Below, piece after piece: positions 26,447-34,435 of a stretch of DNA of 64,000 nt. The stretch comes from Geomonas oryzisoli. GTDB taxonomy: Bacteria; Desulfobacterota; Desulfuromonadia; Geobacterales; Geobacteraceae. The notes beneath the pieces are model-generated. The model saw nothing but the letters and a program-made list of their open reading frames with translations, had not been told where the DNA came from and did no database searches. The position numbers were made by a program, and so were the translations under genes. The stretch's first letter is position 1. Every line of letters begins with the position of its first letter. The stretch lies in the NCBI RefSeq assembly GCF_018986915.1, contig NZ_CP076723.1, positions 3,257,501 through 3,321,500 of the forward strand, given 5' to 3'.

Positions 26447-26836
26447 TTACCATGGTATGAACCGCCGCCATCCTTTCTTCGGTTGAATCGATTCAACTGT
26501 GTCAGTTATTTCAGGCTGATGAAATTCTGTTGGACTTGTGTAGATTTCACCGTCATCGCCTTGAACCGCTGCCCCTAGACGGCCAGCAATTTCAAGCATC
26601 TTCGTAATCATAGCCTCATCAGGGTTTTTGGAATAAATCTCTCCTTCACGCCAGTCGAGCCATGGCTCTTCATACTCCGAAGGACCAGTCCATAGGACGA
26701 AAAAGTCTCCATTGTAGCCAGCCAAAGTCAGGCTTGGGTCTTTGTTGACAGCCTCAAGCCATTCTAAACTTGTTATCTCGGGTCCATCATCGTCTGCCCA
26801 AAAGGTTTTACGGGTAATGTGAAGATCATATCCCAT
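26447..26836 (-). CDS. Small acidic hypothetical protein (MGYDLHITRK type)
   Basis: 129 aa starting MGYDLHITRKTFWADDDGPEITSLEWLEAVNKDPSL. Cytoplasmic, acidic, Trp-rich, with alternating beta/alpha pattern. Proteins with this opening are recurrent small orphans in accessory DNA. GAGGAAA lies ~6 nt upstream of ATG, directly after GTTGAAC. Last (promoter-distal or proximal, unclear) gene of the cassette-like cluster. Confidence 0.72.
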   Translation of the reverse strand: MGYDLHITRKTFWADDDGPEITSLEWLEAVNKDPSLTLAGYNGDFFVLWTGPSEYEEPWLDWREGEIYSKNPDEAMITKMLEIAGRLGAAVQGDDGEIYTSPTEFHQPEITDTVESIQPKKGWRRFIPW

Positions 26837-26857
26837 CGTATTTCCTCTTCGTTCAAC

Positions 26858-27345
26858 TACCTATTAGCTAGAATTGTGGCTAACACAAACATTTAAGAAC
26901 ATGATCAACCGTTTGACGATGACTCCATCCGGGCAAGGTATGGAAATCGCTTCCCCATATGGCCGGATTCTATGCCAAATGGGAGGATGGACTGAAAACC
27001 ACTCATCTTCCGTTACTCCCCATAACAAACCACTTTGTTCAGGTGATTGCACTCATTTGCCGCATCAAATATATCGCAATATATAGAGATCCTTCATCCA
27101 TGTCAAAGCGGAAGTGACGCCTGCTACCGCGTCCCCCACCGTTCTTCGGCGAGAGTCCTTGGACGAACAGGTACCGGATATGACCTCCTGGCGGACAGGA
27201 ATGACTTCAGGCGCGGGGTGACTTGAAGAAATGACGGAAAGTCTTACACTTGTTGTCATTGCACCTGCAGAAAGGAGGGTCGGCAAAGGCGCAGGGATAC
27301 ATCCTTGGTTGTTTCACTATGCAGTGACTATCAAAGGAGGATTCT
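26858..27345. other. Intergenic region, no convincing gene
   Basis: About 490 bp. Short frames on both strands (e.g. 26864-27052) lack ribosome sites. The right half carries the leader of the esterase gene with AAAGGAGG at its end. No repeat or RNA family recognised. Confidence 0.5.
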
Positions 27346-28311
27346 ATGGCGACGGTTCTTTTGAAGAGACGGACGATCGTGGAGATGCTGCTGGCCCTCG
27401 TGCTCCTGCTACCGGCAGGATGGGCCTCGGCACAGACATCCTTCGACCGCATCGTGGTATTCGGCGACAGTCTTTCCGATTCGGGCAACGCCTTCGCGCT
27501 TTTGGGCAAAGCCAATACCCCACCCTACCAGTTCCTCGACCAACTCCTCGTCCCGGACATGCCCTACGCCAGGGGCGGCCACCATTTCACCAACGGTGCA
27601 ACATGGGTGGAACAGCTGGCACGGCAACTCTCGCTTTCGGGCAACACCCGCCCGGCCTTCGTGGAACTCGGTGTCGACGCGACCAATTACGCTATCGGCG
27701 GTGCACGGGCGCACGACGCGCCGGGCAAGGCGACCATGACCCTCGAAGTCACCACCTTCCTCAACGTCTTCCGCGGTCAGGCACCGCCGAACGCGCTCTA
27801 CGTGGTCGAATTCGGCAGCAACGACATAAGAGACGCCCTGGAAGCCCAGGACCCGCAAGCTGTCATCCAGCAGGCAGTGGCGACGTTACACGCCAACGTC
27901 GCGGCTCTTTACAGCGCCGGCGCCAGGAAGTTCCTGGTCTGCAACGCCCCGGACCTCTCGCTGACACCGGCACTTCTTGCGACCGACCAGGTGATGCCGG
28001 GGGCGGCGGCAGCGGCACACCAGCTGTCCCAGTACTACAATTTCCTCCTCGATAGCTTGATGTCGACCATGTCATCCCAATTTTCCGACCTGCAGGTGGT
28101 ACGGGTCAGCTTCTTCGACAAACTCGTCGAGATGGTGGCTACCCCGGACGATTTCGGGCTCAGCGTCGTCAATACTCCCTGCCTCAACCCGGGCTCGCCT
28201 CCCTACGCCTGTAACAATGCCGACACCTTCCTCTTTTGGGACGGCATCCATCCCACCAAGAAGGTGCACGGGGTCATCGCGCATCAGGCGCTGTCCGAAC
28301 TGGCGAAATAA
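27346..28311 (+). CDS. Secreted SGNH/GDSL-family esterase
   Basis: 321 aa with signal peptide (to ~residue 29, WASA-Q). Block I FGDSLSDSGN holds the nucleophile Ser, block II Gly in NYAIGGARAHD, block III GSNDIRD holds the oxyanion Asn, block V DGIHPTKKVH holds the Asp/His dyad: all four SGNH residues present. Resembles the thermolabile-haemolysin/plant-lipase branch. Acts on ester lipids or acylated glycans outside the cytoplasm. RBS AAAGGAGG upstream of ATG 27346; single gene. Confidence 0.9.
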   Translation: MATVLLKRRTIVEMLLALVLLLPAGWASAQTSFDRIVVFGDSLSDSGNAFALLGKANTPPYQFLDQLLVPDMPYARGGHHFTNGATWVEQLARQLSLSGNTRPAFVELGVDATNYAIGGARAHDAPGKATMTLEVTTFLNVFRGQAPPNALYVVEFGSNDIRDALEAQDPQAVIQQAVATLHANVAALYSAGARKFLVCNAPDLSLTPALLATDQVMPGAAAAAHQLSQYYNFLLDSLMSTMSSQFSDLQVVRVSFFDKLVEMVATPDDFGLSVVNTPCLNPGSPPYACNNADTFLFWDGIHPTKKVHGVIAHQALSELAK

Positions 28312-28369
28312 CCAGACAAGACAAGACCGGAGCCCCTCCGCAGAGGAACTCCGGTCTTGTCTTGTCTGG
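28312..28369. terminator. Perfect 21-bp inverted repeat after the esterase gene
   Basis: Arms 28312-28332 and 28349-28369 are exact complements with a 16-nt loop, directly after the TAA. There is no U-run, so it could be a terminator-like or mRNA-stabilising hairpin. Confidence 0.6.
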
Positions 28370-28457
28370 GTGCAGGCTTGTCCGGGAAACCGGCAGGACG
28401 CCAATGAGTGGACCGAGTCAGAGGGGGGCGGAAGTTGCGGTAGCCACTCGAAAAGGA

Positions 28458-28490
28458 GACTGCCGCCTTTACGGCGGCAGTCTATTTAGA
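28458..28490. terminator. Bidirectional terminator
   Basis: GACTGCCGCC-TTTAC-GGCGGCAGTC followed by TATTT; it lies between the convergent esterase and lipoprotein genes. Confidence 0.75.
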
Positions 28491-28492
28491 CG

Positions 28493-28939
28493 CTATTTTT
28501 TCGGCTCACCTTCATTCGATGCGGAATATTCACCGAGACCGTCGAGTTGATCGCTCGGAGTCTTCGTTGTCGCCAAGGAGGCCGGGTCGTCAACAGCTTT
28601 GTAGTTATACCAGGGGTTGTTCACAAGAGTGGTCTGCCCTGCATAAACTTCAAAGCCGTAAACGTAATAAACAGCGTTACTGGACATGACAAGCTTGAGG
28701 TCGTAGGTGCCAGGGGGGACATTGGTAAGCGTAAAGGATCCGTCGGGAAGTATAGTGTGAGTCCCCAGTTGGTCAGGTCCCCACTGGTTCTGAGATGACG
28801 GGGAAACATACAGGTAGTAAACAGAGTTGGAAGCGGAGTTTGTGACTTTTACACTGCCTTTTGCAGATTCATCGCTTCCCCCACCACACCCCACCAGCAA
28901 CGTTAACAGCACGAGCATCAAAGCAAATAACTTTTTCAA
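28493..28939 (-). CDS. Small lipoprotein with prealbumin-like (CarboxypepD_reg) fold
   Basis: 148 aa. Start is TTG 28939, because AAAGGAG lies 5 nt before it, whereas ATG 28960 has no RBS and would put that RBS inside the gene. Lipobox LLVGC. Mature part has the beta-sandwich signature GSFTLTNVPPGTYDLKLV (FxLxxLPPGxYxL), common in surface lipoproteins that carry transthyretin-like modules. Function unknown. Confidence 0.78.
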   Translation of the reverse strand: MKKLFALMLVLLTLLVGCGGGSDESAKGSVKVTNSASNSVYYLYVSPSSQNQWGPDQLGTHTILPDGSFTLTNVPPGTYDLKLVMSSNAVYYVYGFEVYAGQTTLVNNPWYNYKAVDDPASLATTKTPSDQLDGLGEYSASNEGEPKK

Positions 28940-29462
28940 AGGTAACTCCTTTCGAATCATGAAATTTTATTTACAACAGATGTAACGGTTTCGCATCCCG
29001 ATACGACACTGCCCCTCCACAAGAATGTCACACGCCATCACAGCCCCCCCAAAGCCCGACGCTTCTATGTTCACTCTCGTTTTGGGCATTATAATAACCA
29101 AAACTTAACACTATTTAATTTAAAAATATCAGTTAAATTCTAACAAGTCAAGCTTCGATTACTGTATGAGAAGAAATGTGTTTCACCTTGTTGCAACTTC
29201 AACCAGAAGTTGAGGGTGCTCCACACAATTGAGCACCACCTGTTACAGTAATTTTGAGTTAGAGCGCCAGTTATGACAATATTGGTTACAATACAGCCAT
29301 AATCAAAGAGGATCTTTTGTTTTTGGGGGACACATCAGGAAGGGGGTAATAAGCGGTTCGGGCTTAAAGGCCTTGGCAAGGTGCGGCACATGGAGCGGGG
29401 GCAAACAAAAAGCACCCGACGAACTCTTCCGTCGGGTGCTTTTTGTACTCCAGCGATAACGA
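28940..29462. other. AT-rich intergenic region with hairpins
   Basis: No ORF with an RBS. It contains CAACTTC-AACCA-GAAGTTG (about 29202-29220) and GGTGCTC-...-GAGCACC (about 29223-29247), both palindromic, and the strong terminator at 29407-29444. Confidence 0.5.
29407..29444 (-). terminator. Terminator of the lipoprotein operon
   Basis: AAAAAGCACCCGAC / GTCGGGTGCTTTTT, 14-bp stem with T-runs on both strands, 20 bp after the stop of the 45-aa lipoprotein. Confidence 0.88.
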
Positions 29463-29600
29463 TTATTCAGCGTTCAGCTGTCTTTGAACTTCTTCTGCCC
29501 TTGAATGCTGGGAATCGTAACTGTTTTGATGCGTATGATTCGGGATTGCGGCTGTGCATGCACCAAGAAACAGAAGCCAACCAAGGATTAGCATCCTCAT
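29463..29600 (-). CDS. 45-aa lipoprotein, last gene of the riboswitch operon
   Basis: ATG 29600 with AAGGAAAAA 2-4 nt upstream; reads MRMLILGWLLFLGAC then TAAIPNHTHQNSYDSQHSRA... to TAA at 29463. Lipobox LGAC. The mature peptide is only ~30 residues and polar. It lies 16 bp after the LPP20-like gene and before the operon terminator, which supports it being real. Function unknown. Confidence 0.7.
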   Translation of the reverse strand: MRMLILGWLLFLGACTAAIPNHTHQNSYDSQHSRAEEVQRQLNAE

Positions 29601-29616
29601 AGTTTTTCCTTATATT

Positions 29617-30189
29617 CTAGGGATTGAATTCCTTGTCGACATCCTCTTCCAGTTGTTTGAATGCCTTTTTGGCTTCCTCCTTCTGGTAGAGAGCGTGTTC
29701 GTTGTTGAGGCTGGTAACCGCCATCTGTTTGGCGGCGTCTGCCACGGACTTCGGATCAAGCGCTACCAGGATGTACATGGTGCCGTCCGCACCGATCCAC
29801 AGGTCCTTCTGTTTCGAACCATTCAGGGTCTGTTTTGCCAACTGCTGCGAAACCGATGTCGTCACCTTGTCAAAGGTCTGGCTATCGCCTACGCCGGTCT
29901 GCTCAGCAAAATTCTTGAATGAGTTTTTAACCTTGATGCTCAGCATCCTGGCCAACTCGTCTCTGCCACCGGCCATTGCTTCGTTTCTTTGGAACTGAAT
30001 GCCACCAGGGCTCTTGGCTGCAGACCCCACGGCGTTCAGACCGGGAACCGAACCCGGATCCAGCACCCATTGGGGGGCGCCATTCCCGACAGGGTTGGCA
30101 ACCCCTTTAGCCACGTTTGTCTGCGTACTGCTGCAGGCAGCCAAACACGCCATGAAAAGGACGAAAAACATAATCTTGAGCTTTGACAT
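29617..30189 (-). CDS. LPP20-family lipoprotein
   Basis: 190 aa from ATG 30189 (TAGGAGAAACC upstream). Lipobox LAAC. Region GSAAKSPGGIQFQRNEAMAGGRDELARMLSIKVKNSFKNFAEQTG followed by TMYILVALDPKSV is the LPP20 pattern (GxA...A...AR.eLA..l...v......Y.LV.ld). Outer-membrane-associated. Third gene of the four-gene operon that also encodes a CsgG-like lipoprotein, an arrangement seen in flagellar/secretion-associated FlgO-FlgP-like and CsgG/LPP20 sets. Confidence 0.82.
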   Translation of the reverse strand: MSKLKIMFFVLFMACLAACSSTQTNVAKGVANPVGNGAPQWVLDPGSVPGLNAVGSAAKSPGGIQFQRNEAMAGGRDELARMLSIKVKNSFKNFAEQTGVGDSQTFDKVTTSVSQQLAKQTLNGSKQKDLWIGADGTMYILVALDPKSVADAAKQMAVTSLNNEHALYQKEEAKKAFKQLEEDVDKEFNP

Positions 30190-30245
30190 GGTTTCTCCTA
30201 GCACTGCTTTGGAATTATATGGCGGGTTAAGACAATAGCGGCAAA

Positions 30246-31283
30246 TCATTTGGATATCAAGGTATTCATGAGGCTACCAGCATCTTTCATGTACTCGAAG
30301 GCCCCTTTTGAATACACTACCTTCACTTGGTCTCCAAGCTTCACTTCTTTACTTTCGTCCAAGGAAGCCATGACCCAGGAGTTTCCAGGCGTGATCTGGT
30401 TTGTAATGACGCCATCACATATCTTGCGAGTCTCGGTTTCAGTTGCTCCGGATATCTGATTCACGCTCTCTACCACAGTAAAAATCTCGCATTTATCTCC
30501 AGGCTGTGCACCTTTGTCCGCACCGAGGTTCACCTTGAATATCGCCGAAGAGTCTTTCACTTTTTTGTCGAGGACGTAGGCACGCGGGGCAACCAGATTT
30601 TTGATTTCGGATTTGATGGAACCAATGGCATCGCGCCCTGCTCCGCGCACCAGGTCGTCATCCCTTTCCGCGTAATTCTGACTGGAACGGGTCTCCTCAC
30701 TTCTTGCCTTGTTGTCACTGATCTTAAACACCTTCACGACTTTCATGGAAGGAATTTCGTAAAACTTGATAGTTCCTTCTACATTCGCGGTGTAGCGGAA
30801 GGACGGGGCGGTAACAGTTACACGCCCCTTCTTGTCGACAGTGCGGGTAGCTTCGAAAAATTTATGGGTGAAGGAGGCATTGCTGATGGAACCGGAAACC
30901 GCATAATCGGCGATAATAGGTCCATCATAGGCGCCAGTCTGGTTCATCTCCGCAAGCTTTACTTCATCTTGAAGTTTGGTGGCGATTTTCCTGTCCACAA
31001 TCTCGGCACTGTTGCTTTCAGTCAACACGGCCTCGAGTGCACCCGCCAGCGACAGCCCGAGCTCAGCCGCTTCGGCAACCTGGTTGCCGTTTTCAGAAAG
31101 AGGGAAAACCACGATTTTCGACTTGCCCTTTTGGAGGACTTCAGTGCTGGGTGCAAATTTCGACTTCTCGAGGGTGATAGGCTTGTACTCATCCAGAGAT
31201 TTTACCTGGTGACTCGCACACCCCATAGATAAACAGAAAGAAATTACCAGCGTACCCCGAAGACCTTTTTGCAGAAATGACAT
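30246..31283 (-). CDS. CsgG/HfaB-like outer-membrane lipoprotein
   Basis: 345 aa; lipobox LSMGC. N-terminal half follows the CsgG fold (SKIVVFPLSENGNQVAEAAELGLSLAGALEAVLTESNSAEIVDRKIATKLQDEVKLAEM ... DYAVSGSISNASFTHKF). The C-terminal ~100 residues form a separate beta domain (AIFKVNLGADKGAQPGDKCEIFTVVESV...LGDQVKVVY), like the FlgT/OB-type module. CsgG proteins form secretion or anchoring pores. AAAGGAGG upstream of ATG. Second gene of the riboswitch-controlled operon. Confidence 0.82.
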   Translation of the reverse strand: MSFLQKGLRGTLVISFCLSMGCASHQVKSLDEYKPITLEKSKFAPSTEVLQKGKSKIVVFPLSENGNQVAEAAELGLSLAGALEAVLTESNSAEIVDRKIATKLQDEVKLAEMNQTGAYDGPIIADYAVSGSISNASFTHKFFEATRTVDKKGRVTVTAPSFRYTANVEGTIKFYEIPSMKVVKVFKISDNKARSEETRSSQNYAERDDDLVRGAGRDAIGSIKSEIKNLVAPRAYVLDKKVKDSSAIFKVNLGADKGAQPGDKCEIFTVVESVNQISGATETETRKICDGVITNQITPGNSWVMASLDESKEVKLGDQVKVVYSKGAFEYMKDAGSLMNTLISK

Positions 31284-31335
31284 CTATTCCTCCTTTTGTT
31301 TATTGTACTTGTGCCTGATTCAGGTACATTGAATG

Positions 31336-32361
31336 CTATTGTTGTGCAGCCTCTTTCTCCATCCCCAGCATTGCCCAGACTCCAGCTTCTTTTATTTTCT
31401 TGTCCAGGTTTATGGCTGCGGCTTGATAAGCTTCATTGAAACTAATGGTGGACGATCCCTTCGTTTCTATTTTTGCTGCCGCTACTGTGTTTCCGGCTGC
31501 AGTCTTTGCTTCAAAATTTGTTCTAAACTTCACAATTTTTGCACCGTAGAGCTCGAGTCTTTTCAGTTCAGATGAAATTTGAAGAGCGACAAGATCCTTG
31601 TTATCCGGGTCGTAAGAAGGAACTATCACTATAGAAGCATCATTTAAGTGCTTGGTGACAACTGGAATCAGTTCCTTTGAATCGGGGCCATAATCGAGGT
31701 ACACCTGCAATCTGGATGATACAGCTTTTATATCAGCCGCGAGCTTGTTGTACTTCGAGTGATAGCTTTGCACATTAAAAGAAGGTTCGACACTCTGTAT
31801 TATTCCCAAAAGGAAATTGTTTTCCTTAATCTTGGATGTCACACCTCTATACAGATTGATTCGTTCGATGATGCTCTTATCTGCACCAAGGGCGTAAGTA
31901 CTATAAATGTACTCGTCTGCATTCTTAAGTTCTGTCACTTTTTCTGACACGAACCTCTTCTTATCCACTGAAACGAGCAAGAAGACTTCCTGCCCGTCAT
32001 TTGATTTATTGATCACTTCGTAGTTGTTGAATTTTATCTTTGCAACTTTGCTGGTGATATTGTTGCTGACCTGCCTGTTGTAGCTTTCAACCCCGCTGTT
32101 AGATGCAGCCGTTTCTGTCTTCTCGAAAGCGGACCCGACAGTGATGCTCATCTTCGACGCGATCTGATTGAGAGCTTCATTAGTTGCATCCTCTACTGTC
32201 GTTCCATGTCCTGCGCCATACATAGAGGCTTCGTCATTATTGGGAGGAAGAAGGAACCATTTTGGCGGCGAATAGGAGAGTGCTGTTGAACAAGAAACGA
32301 ACGTCATGGCAACACAAACGAGAATATTTACGAGGTACTTGAGATTTTTTTTGGATAACAA
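31336..32361 (-). CDS. LPP20-like lipoprotein
   Basis: 341 aa from TTG 32361, preceded by GGAGAG; ATG 32379 six codons upstream has no RBS of its own but is an alternative. Lipoprotein-type signal ending FVSC. SMYGAGHGTTVEDATNEALNQIASKMSITVGSAFEKTET ... VFLLVSVDKKRFVSEKVTEL is the LPP20 domain; the rest (~170 residues) is helical then beta and may be a second assembly domain. First gene of the operon, directly behind a riboswitch and terminator. Confidence 0.8.
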   Translation of the reverse strand: MLSKKNLKYLVNILVCVAMTFVSCSTALSYSPPKWFLLPPNNDEASMYGAGHGTTVEDATNEALNQIASKMSITVGSAFEKTETAASNSGVESYNRQVSNNITSKVAKIKFNNYEVINKSNDGQEVFLLVSVDKKRFVSEKVTELKNADEYIYSTYALGADKSIIERINLYRGVTSKIKENNFLLGIIQSVEPSFNVQSYHSKYNKLAADIKAVSSRLQVYLDYGPDSKELIPVVTKHLNDASIVIVPSYDPDNKDLVALQISSELKRLELYGAKIVKFRTNFEAKTAAGNTVAAAKIETKGSSTISFNEAYQAAAINLDKKIKEAGVWAMLGMEKEAAQQ

Positions 32362-32414
32362 AACTCTCTCCAATAACATAAAGATTTGTTTTAATTGTTA
32401 AATTAATTTGAACG

Positions 32415-32452
32415 CAAAAAAACGCCCTACTCACCGAAGTGAGAAAGGGCGC
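32415..32452 (-). terminator. Intrinsic terminator of riboswitch leader
   Basis: Minus strand CGCCCTTTCTCAC-TTCG-GTGAGTAGGGCG then seven T. It sits 20 nt after the aptamer and ~55 nt before the first start codon, so it is the expression platform of the leader. Confidence 0.88.
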
Positions 32453-32469
32453 TCGTCAAGGCTCCACTC

Positions 32470-32552
32470 GTTGCTCTTCGGTAACCGGCAATCCTTTTCA
32501 GGACCCTAGGGTTTTGCGTCACCAGATCACTCTGGTTTTGCTCTTATCGGTG
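32470..32552 (-). promoter_or_regulatory. GEMM-family (cyclic dinucleotide) riboswitch aptamer
   Basis: Minus strand GCAAAACC, P2 hairpin CCAGA-GTGA-TCTGG (GNRA loop), TGACGCAAAACC, then CTAGGGTCC...GGATTGCCGG and GGTTACCG. This is the order and spacing of the c-di-GMP-I/GEMM consensus (GCAAACC ... GACGCAAAGCC ... GGTTACCG). It controls a lipoprotein operon through the adjacent terminator. Ligand could be c-di-GMP or cGAMP; not decided here. Confidence 0.82.
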
Positions 32553-33041
32553 CATATTCAATTTTAATATAAACAACTATTTACTGCATCAGTGTCTATC
32601 TGAAATACCACTGTTATTTCAGCGCTGAGCTCAGCCCCGCAATTGTGGTCCCGCTATTTGTTGGCTACCGAGGATTGTTATCAGACAAGATAGATGTAAT
32701 ATTTTTGTGGTCAATAATTACCAAAACCACATAACTTGATTTTTATTATAATAAACACAAACACTCTATGTCAACACTTTCTTGGAGATTCTTATTATTG
32801 GACTTTTGACTGCATCTGCTGTCATTTTCACCGGCCGCACAGAGAGCATCCGCATTCAACAACGGCGCCTCAGGCTCTCGGCTCAGGGAAGCTGGACGCC
32901 CCCATTGGGCGCTGGACGTGGAAGTGACGCGGTAGTTTCTCCAGAAGTTGTTGTCCCCACAAGTCGTTCCGCTGGACGTGATAGAAGACGGCGAAATCAA
33001 CATATCGCCTGCCGGTAAGGATAATGGATTCCTTCCGTCCA
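32553..33041. other. AT-rich leader and degenerate sequence, no gene seen
   Basis: Left part (32553-32760) is AT-rich and probably holds the promoter for the riboswitch operon, with a perfect 8-bp hairpin CTGAAATA/TATTTCAG (about 32602-32624 region). Right part becomes GC-rich and leads into the 41-bp array through a half-unit resembling the repeat. Small ORFs here have no RBS. Confidence 0.45.
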
Positions 33042-33506
33042 CCAGAGAATGCATTCGTCGTGCGGCGGATGCATTCCGTTTCCGGAGAAAGCATTCGCCG
33101 AGCAACGGATGCATTCCGTTCTCCAGAGAATGCATTCGCGGAGCGGAGGATGCATTCCGTTTCCGGAGAATGCATTCGCGGAGCGGCGGATGCATTCCGT
33201 CCTCCAGAGAATGCATTCGCGGAGCGGAGGATGCATTCCGTCCTCCAGAGAATGCATTCGCGGAGCGGCGGATGCATTCCGTCCTCCAGAGAATGCATTC
33301 GCGGAGCGGCGGATGCATTCCGTTCTCCAGAGAATGCATTCGCGGAGCGACGGATGCATTCCATTCTCCAGAGAATGCATTCGCCGTGCGACGGATGCAT
33401 TCCATTCTCCAGAGAATGCATTCGTCGAGCGGCGGATGCATTCCGTTCTCCAGAGAATGCATTCGTCGAGCAACGGATGCATTCCGTTCTCCAGAGAATG
33501 CATTCG
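33042..33506. repeat. 41-bp tandem repeat array (11 full + 1 partial unit)
   Basis: Units begin (CCAGAG or CCGGAG) at 33042, 33082, 33123, 33163, 33204, 33245, 33286, 33327, 33368, 33409, 33450 and 33491; most are 41 bp, two are 40 bp. Each holds the perfect palindrome GAATGCATTC and the near-palindrome GGATGCATTCC, so ATGCATTC recurs at alternating 20 and 21 bp. The unit length is not a multiple of three and frames stay open on both strands, so the many ORFs here are artefacts. Confidence 0.92.
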
Positions 33507-33606
33507 CTACGAATTGCTCTGTACATTGGATTGAGAGGAAGAGGTGTGGCGGGGACCGGTCCCCCAGACCTGCGGGGACCGGCGTTTTGGGCGTAAGGCA
33601 TGAACT

Positions 33607-34260
33607 CTAGGTCACGATGATTCCAACCGGCTCACTCCAGGGGCCGACCTCGTTGTTGCCGATACTCCTGATTCTGAAGTAGTACCAAGACGCCCTTTCC
33701 AGATTCCCGACGACCGTCCGAACTTTCTTCAAAAATCCGTAATCGTAAAACGATTCGTCCCCATTGGGGTGTCCCTTACAGATCTGCAACTGATAGGAGC
33801 CCGCCCCAAAATCCTTATCCCAGCTCAAGGTCACTTCGCCGATGTTCGGCCCGTTCTTCGCCCTGAGCATCAAGGCAACCGCGGCAACGGCCCTGTCGAA
33901 CATCCTTTTTGGCTTTTCCTTGTGCTGATACCCGCTGTTGTGGAGCCACGAGTCATCTTTCTCATGTTTGGCCCTCAGCATGAGGTAGTTGGCATTGGTA
34001 TGCACGTCCTCCAACGCGGCAGCGATCGCCGCCTCGAGCTCCTTCGTCATAGCCACATTGAGGGCGGCGGCTTTTTCCAGCTCCCGTGCGATCGCCTCTT
34101 TATGCGCCCTGTATTCTGACGTTCCTGGGACCCAAACGTCCTTTTGGGTGCTGATCTTGGGGTGCGCGGCCTGCAACGTGGCTGCGTCATCGAGCCAGTG
34201 GATGAAGTCCTGGGGATCCATCTCCGCATGGTTCATTACGAATTTGTCGAATACGCTCAT
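33607..34260 (-). CDS. Hypothetical protein with C-terminal fibronectin type III-like domain
   Basis: 217 aa from ATG 34260 (GGAGGAGAAAGGC upstream). No signal peptide. Helical first ~130 residues (ATLQAAHPKIS, EYRAHKEAIARELEKAAALNVAMTKELEAAIAAAL). The last ~80 are an FnIII-like sandwich (GEVTLSWDKDFGAGSYQLQICKG ... SWYYFRIRSIGNNEVGPWSEPVGIIV). Unknown role; cytoplasmic adaptor-like. Confidence 0.75.
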   Translation of the reverse strand: MSVFDKFVMNHAEMDPQDFIHWLDDAATLQAAHPKISTQKDVWVPGTSEYRAHKEAIARELEKAAALNVAMTKELEAAIAAALEDVHTNANYLMLRAKHEKDDSWLHNSGYQHKEKPKRMFDRAVAAVALMLRAKNGPNIGEVTLSWDKDFGAGSYQLQICKGHPNGDESFYDYGFLKKVRTVVGNLERASWYYFRIRSIGNNEVGPWSEPVGIIVT

Positions 34261-34435
34261 GCCTTTCTCCTCCCCCGCAAGATTGATTTTTACTAATCCT
34301 GCAGAGTTTACAAAGAACTGAGCGTCGGTCAAGCGTCAACCTGAAAGGATTCCGACTAGGGGGGGGAAGGGGGGGGAGATGCAAGACCGGGGGGGCTGCA
34401 TGCTGCAGGCCTCCCGGCTCCTGCTCCGGCGGGAT

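Larger units (their letters stand above)
23990..26857 (-). mobile_element. Integron-like gene-cassette cluster (no integrase seen)
   Basis: Five consecutive minus-strand ORFs (124-196 aa, AT-rich, four of unknown function, three with signal peptides) alternate with GC-rich imperfect palindromes. An RYYYAAC-type core, read on the plus strand, lies 5-50 bp upstream of every ORF: GTTCAAC 26851, TTTCAAC 26288, ACTCAAC 25505, GTCTAAC 24946, ACCCAAC 24432. Two spacers are homologous to each other and fold like attC sites. No intI gene lies in the window, so this would be a CALIN-type cluster or the distal part of an array. Confidence 0.55.

Noticed and set aside
23996-26836. Prophage or transposon interpretation of the AT-rich interval
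   Set aside because: No integrase, transposase, phage structural gene or target-site duplication visible; alternating small ORFs and attC-like spacers fit cassettes better.
33042-33506. CRISPR array
   Set aside because: The units are contiguous with no unique spacers, and no cas genes are in view.
33024-33601. Overlapping ORFs of 160-243 aa in five frames (MHSLENGMHPP-, ECIRRSANAF-type repeats)
   Set aside because: They are by-products of a stop-free 40/41-bp tandem repeat. The unit is not a multiple of three, frames are open on both strands, and no ribosome site is present.
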